In this document: piece by piece, positions 5,164-5,168 of the stretch
Numbering within the stretch: position 1 is the stretch's first letter
Layout: every line of letters begins with the position of its first letter
Source of the DNA: Hungateiclostridiaceae bacterium UBA1305
GTDB taxonomy: Bacteria > Bacillota > Clostridia > Acetivibrionales > DTU013
Reading direction: 5' to 3'
NCBI GenBank assembly: GCA_002307275.1
Contig: DBTX01000051.1
Location: 1 to 5,168 of the forward strand
Length of the DNA stretch: 5,168 nucleotides
Notes under the pieces: model-generated
What the model saw: the letters and a program-made list of their open reading frames with translations, nothing else
Database searches by the model: none
What the model was told of the DNA's origin: nothing
Made by a program: the position numbers and the translations under genes

Positions 5164-5168
5164 AGAAA

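Overview
The window reads as chromosomal DNA from an endospore-forming member of the Firmicutes, most likely the Clostridia. The grounds are a near-canonical SpoVS sporulation protein, strong Shine-Dalgarno sites, A/T-rich intergenic DNA, and the lspA-rluD (ylyB-like) gene pair that is common in Firmicutes. A cellulolytic/environmental clostridium (Ruminiclostridium or Acetivibrio type) is a guess from overall protein character; no comparison could be run.

All five convincing genes lie on the minus strand. In transcription order (right to left) they are spoVS (5039-4776), a noncoding stretch of about 430 bases packed with hairpins and repeats, then a tight four-gene operon: pgeF (to 3488), an extracytoplasmic family 5 solute-binding lipoprotein (3491-1623), lspA (1594-1112) and an RluD-type pseudouridine synthase (1122-205). 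pgeF and the binding-protein gene overlap by 4 bases (ATGA), the next gap is 28 bases, and lspA and the pseudouridine synthase overlap by 11 bases. Co-transcription and translational coupling are therefore likely. The theme is the cell envelope: a peptidoglycan-editing enzyme, a lipoprotein, and the peptidase that matures lipoproteins. The pseudouridine synthase is a common passenger next to lspA.

spoVS has a textbook sigma-H promoter (5085-5113) and a sigma-A-like promoter further upstream (5134-5163). An intrinsic terminator (4497-4522) separates spoVS from the pgeF operon, and an extended -10 element (4475-4485) just after it may start the operon.

The most unusual material is the spoVS-pgeF intergenic region. 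A 37-base element occurs twice in tandem (4371-4449), and a third version at 4594-4624 keeps the same 9-base flanks around a different but still self-complementary core. This pattern of fixed flanks and compensating core changes suggests a structured element selected for its fold. A long hairpin with a 21-bp perfect stem (4525-4586) and a cluster of partly exclusive stems (4688-4767) lie in the same region. The upstream part of the pgeF reading frame is probably not coding: a TTG at 4348 with a good ribosome binding site fits the family better than the ATG at 4447, which would place the tandem repeats in the 5' leader. Downstream of the operon, positions 1-204 hold no gene but carry an imperfect inverted repeat (94-158) of a dispersed-repeat type.
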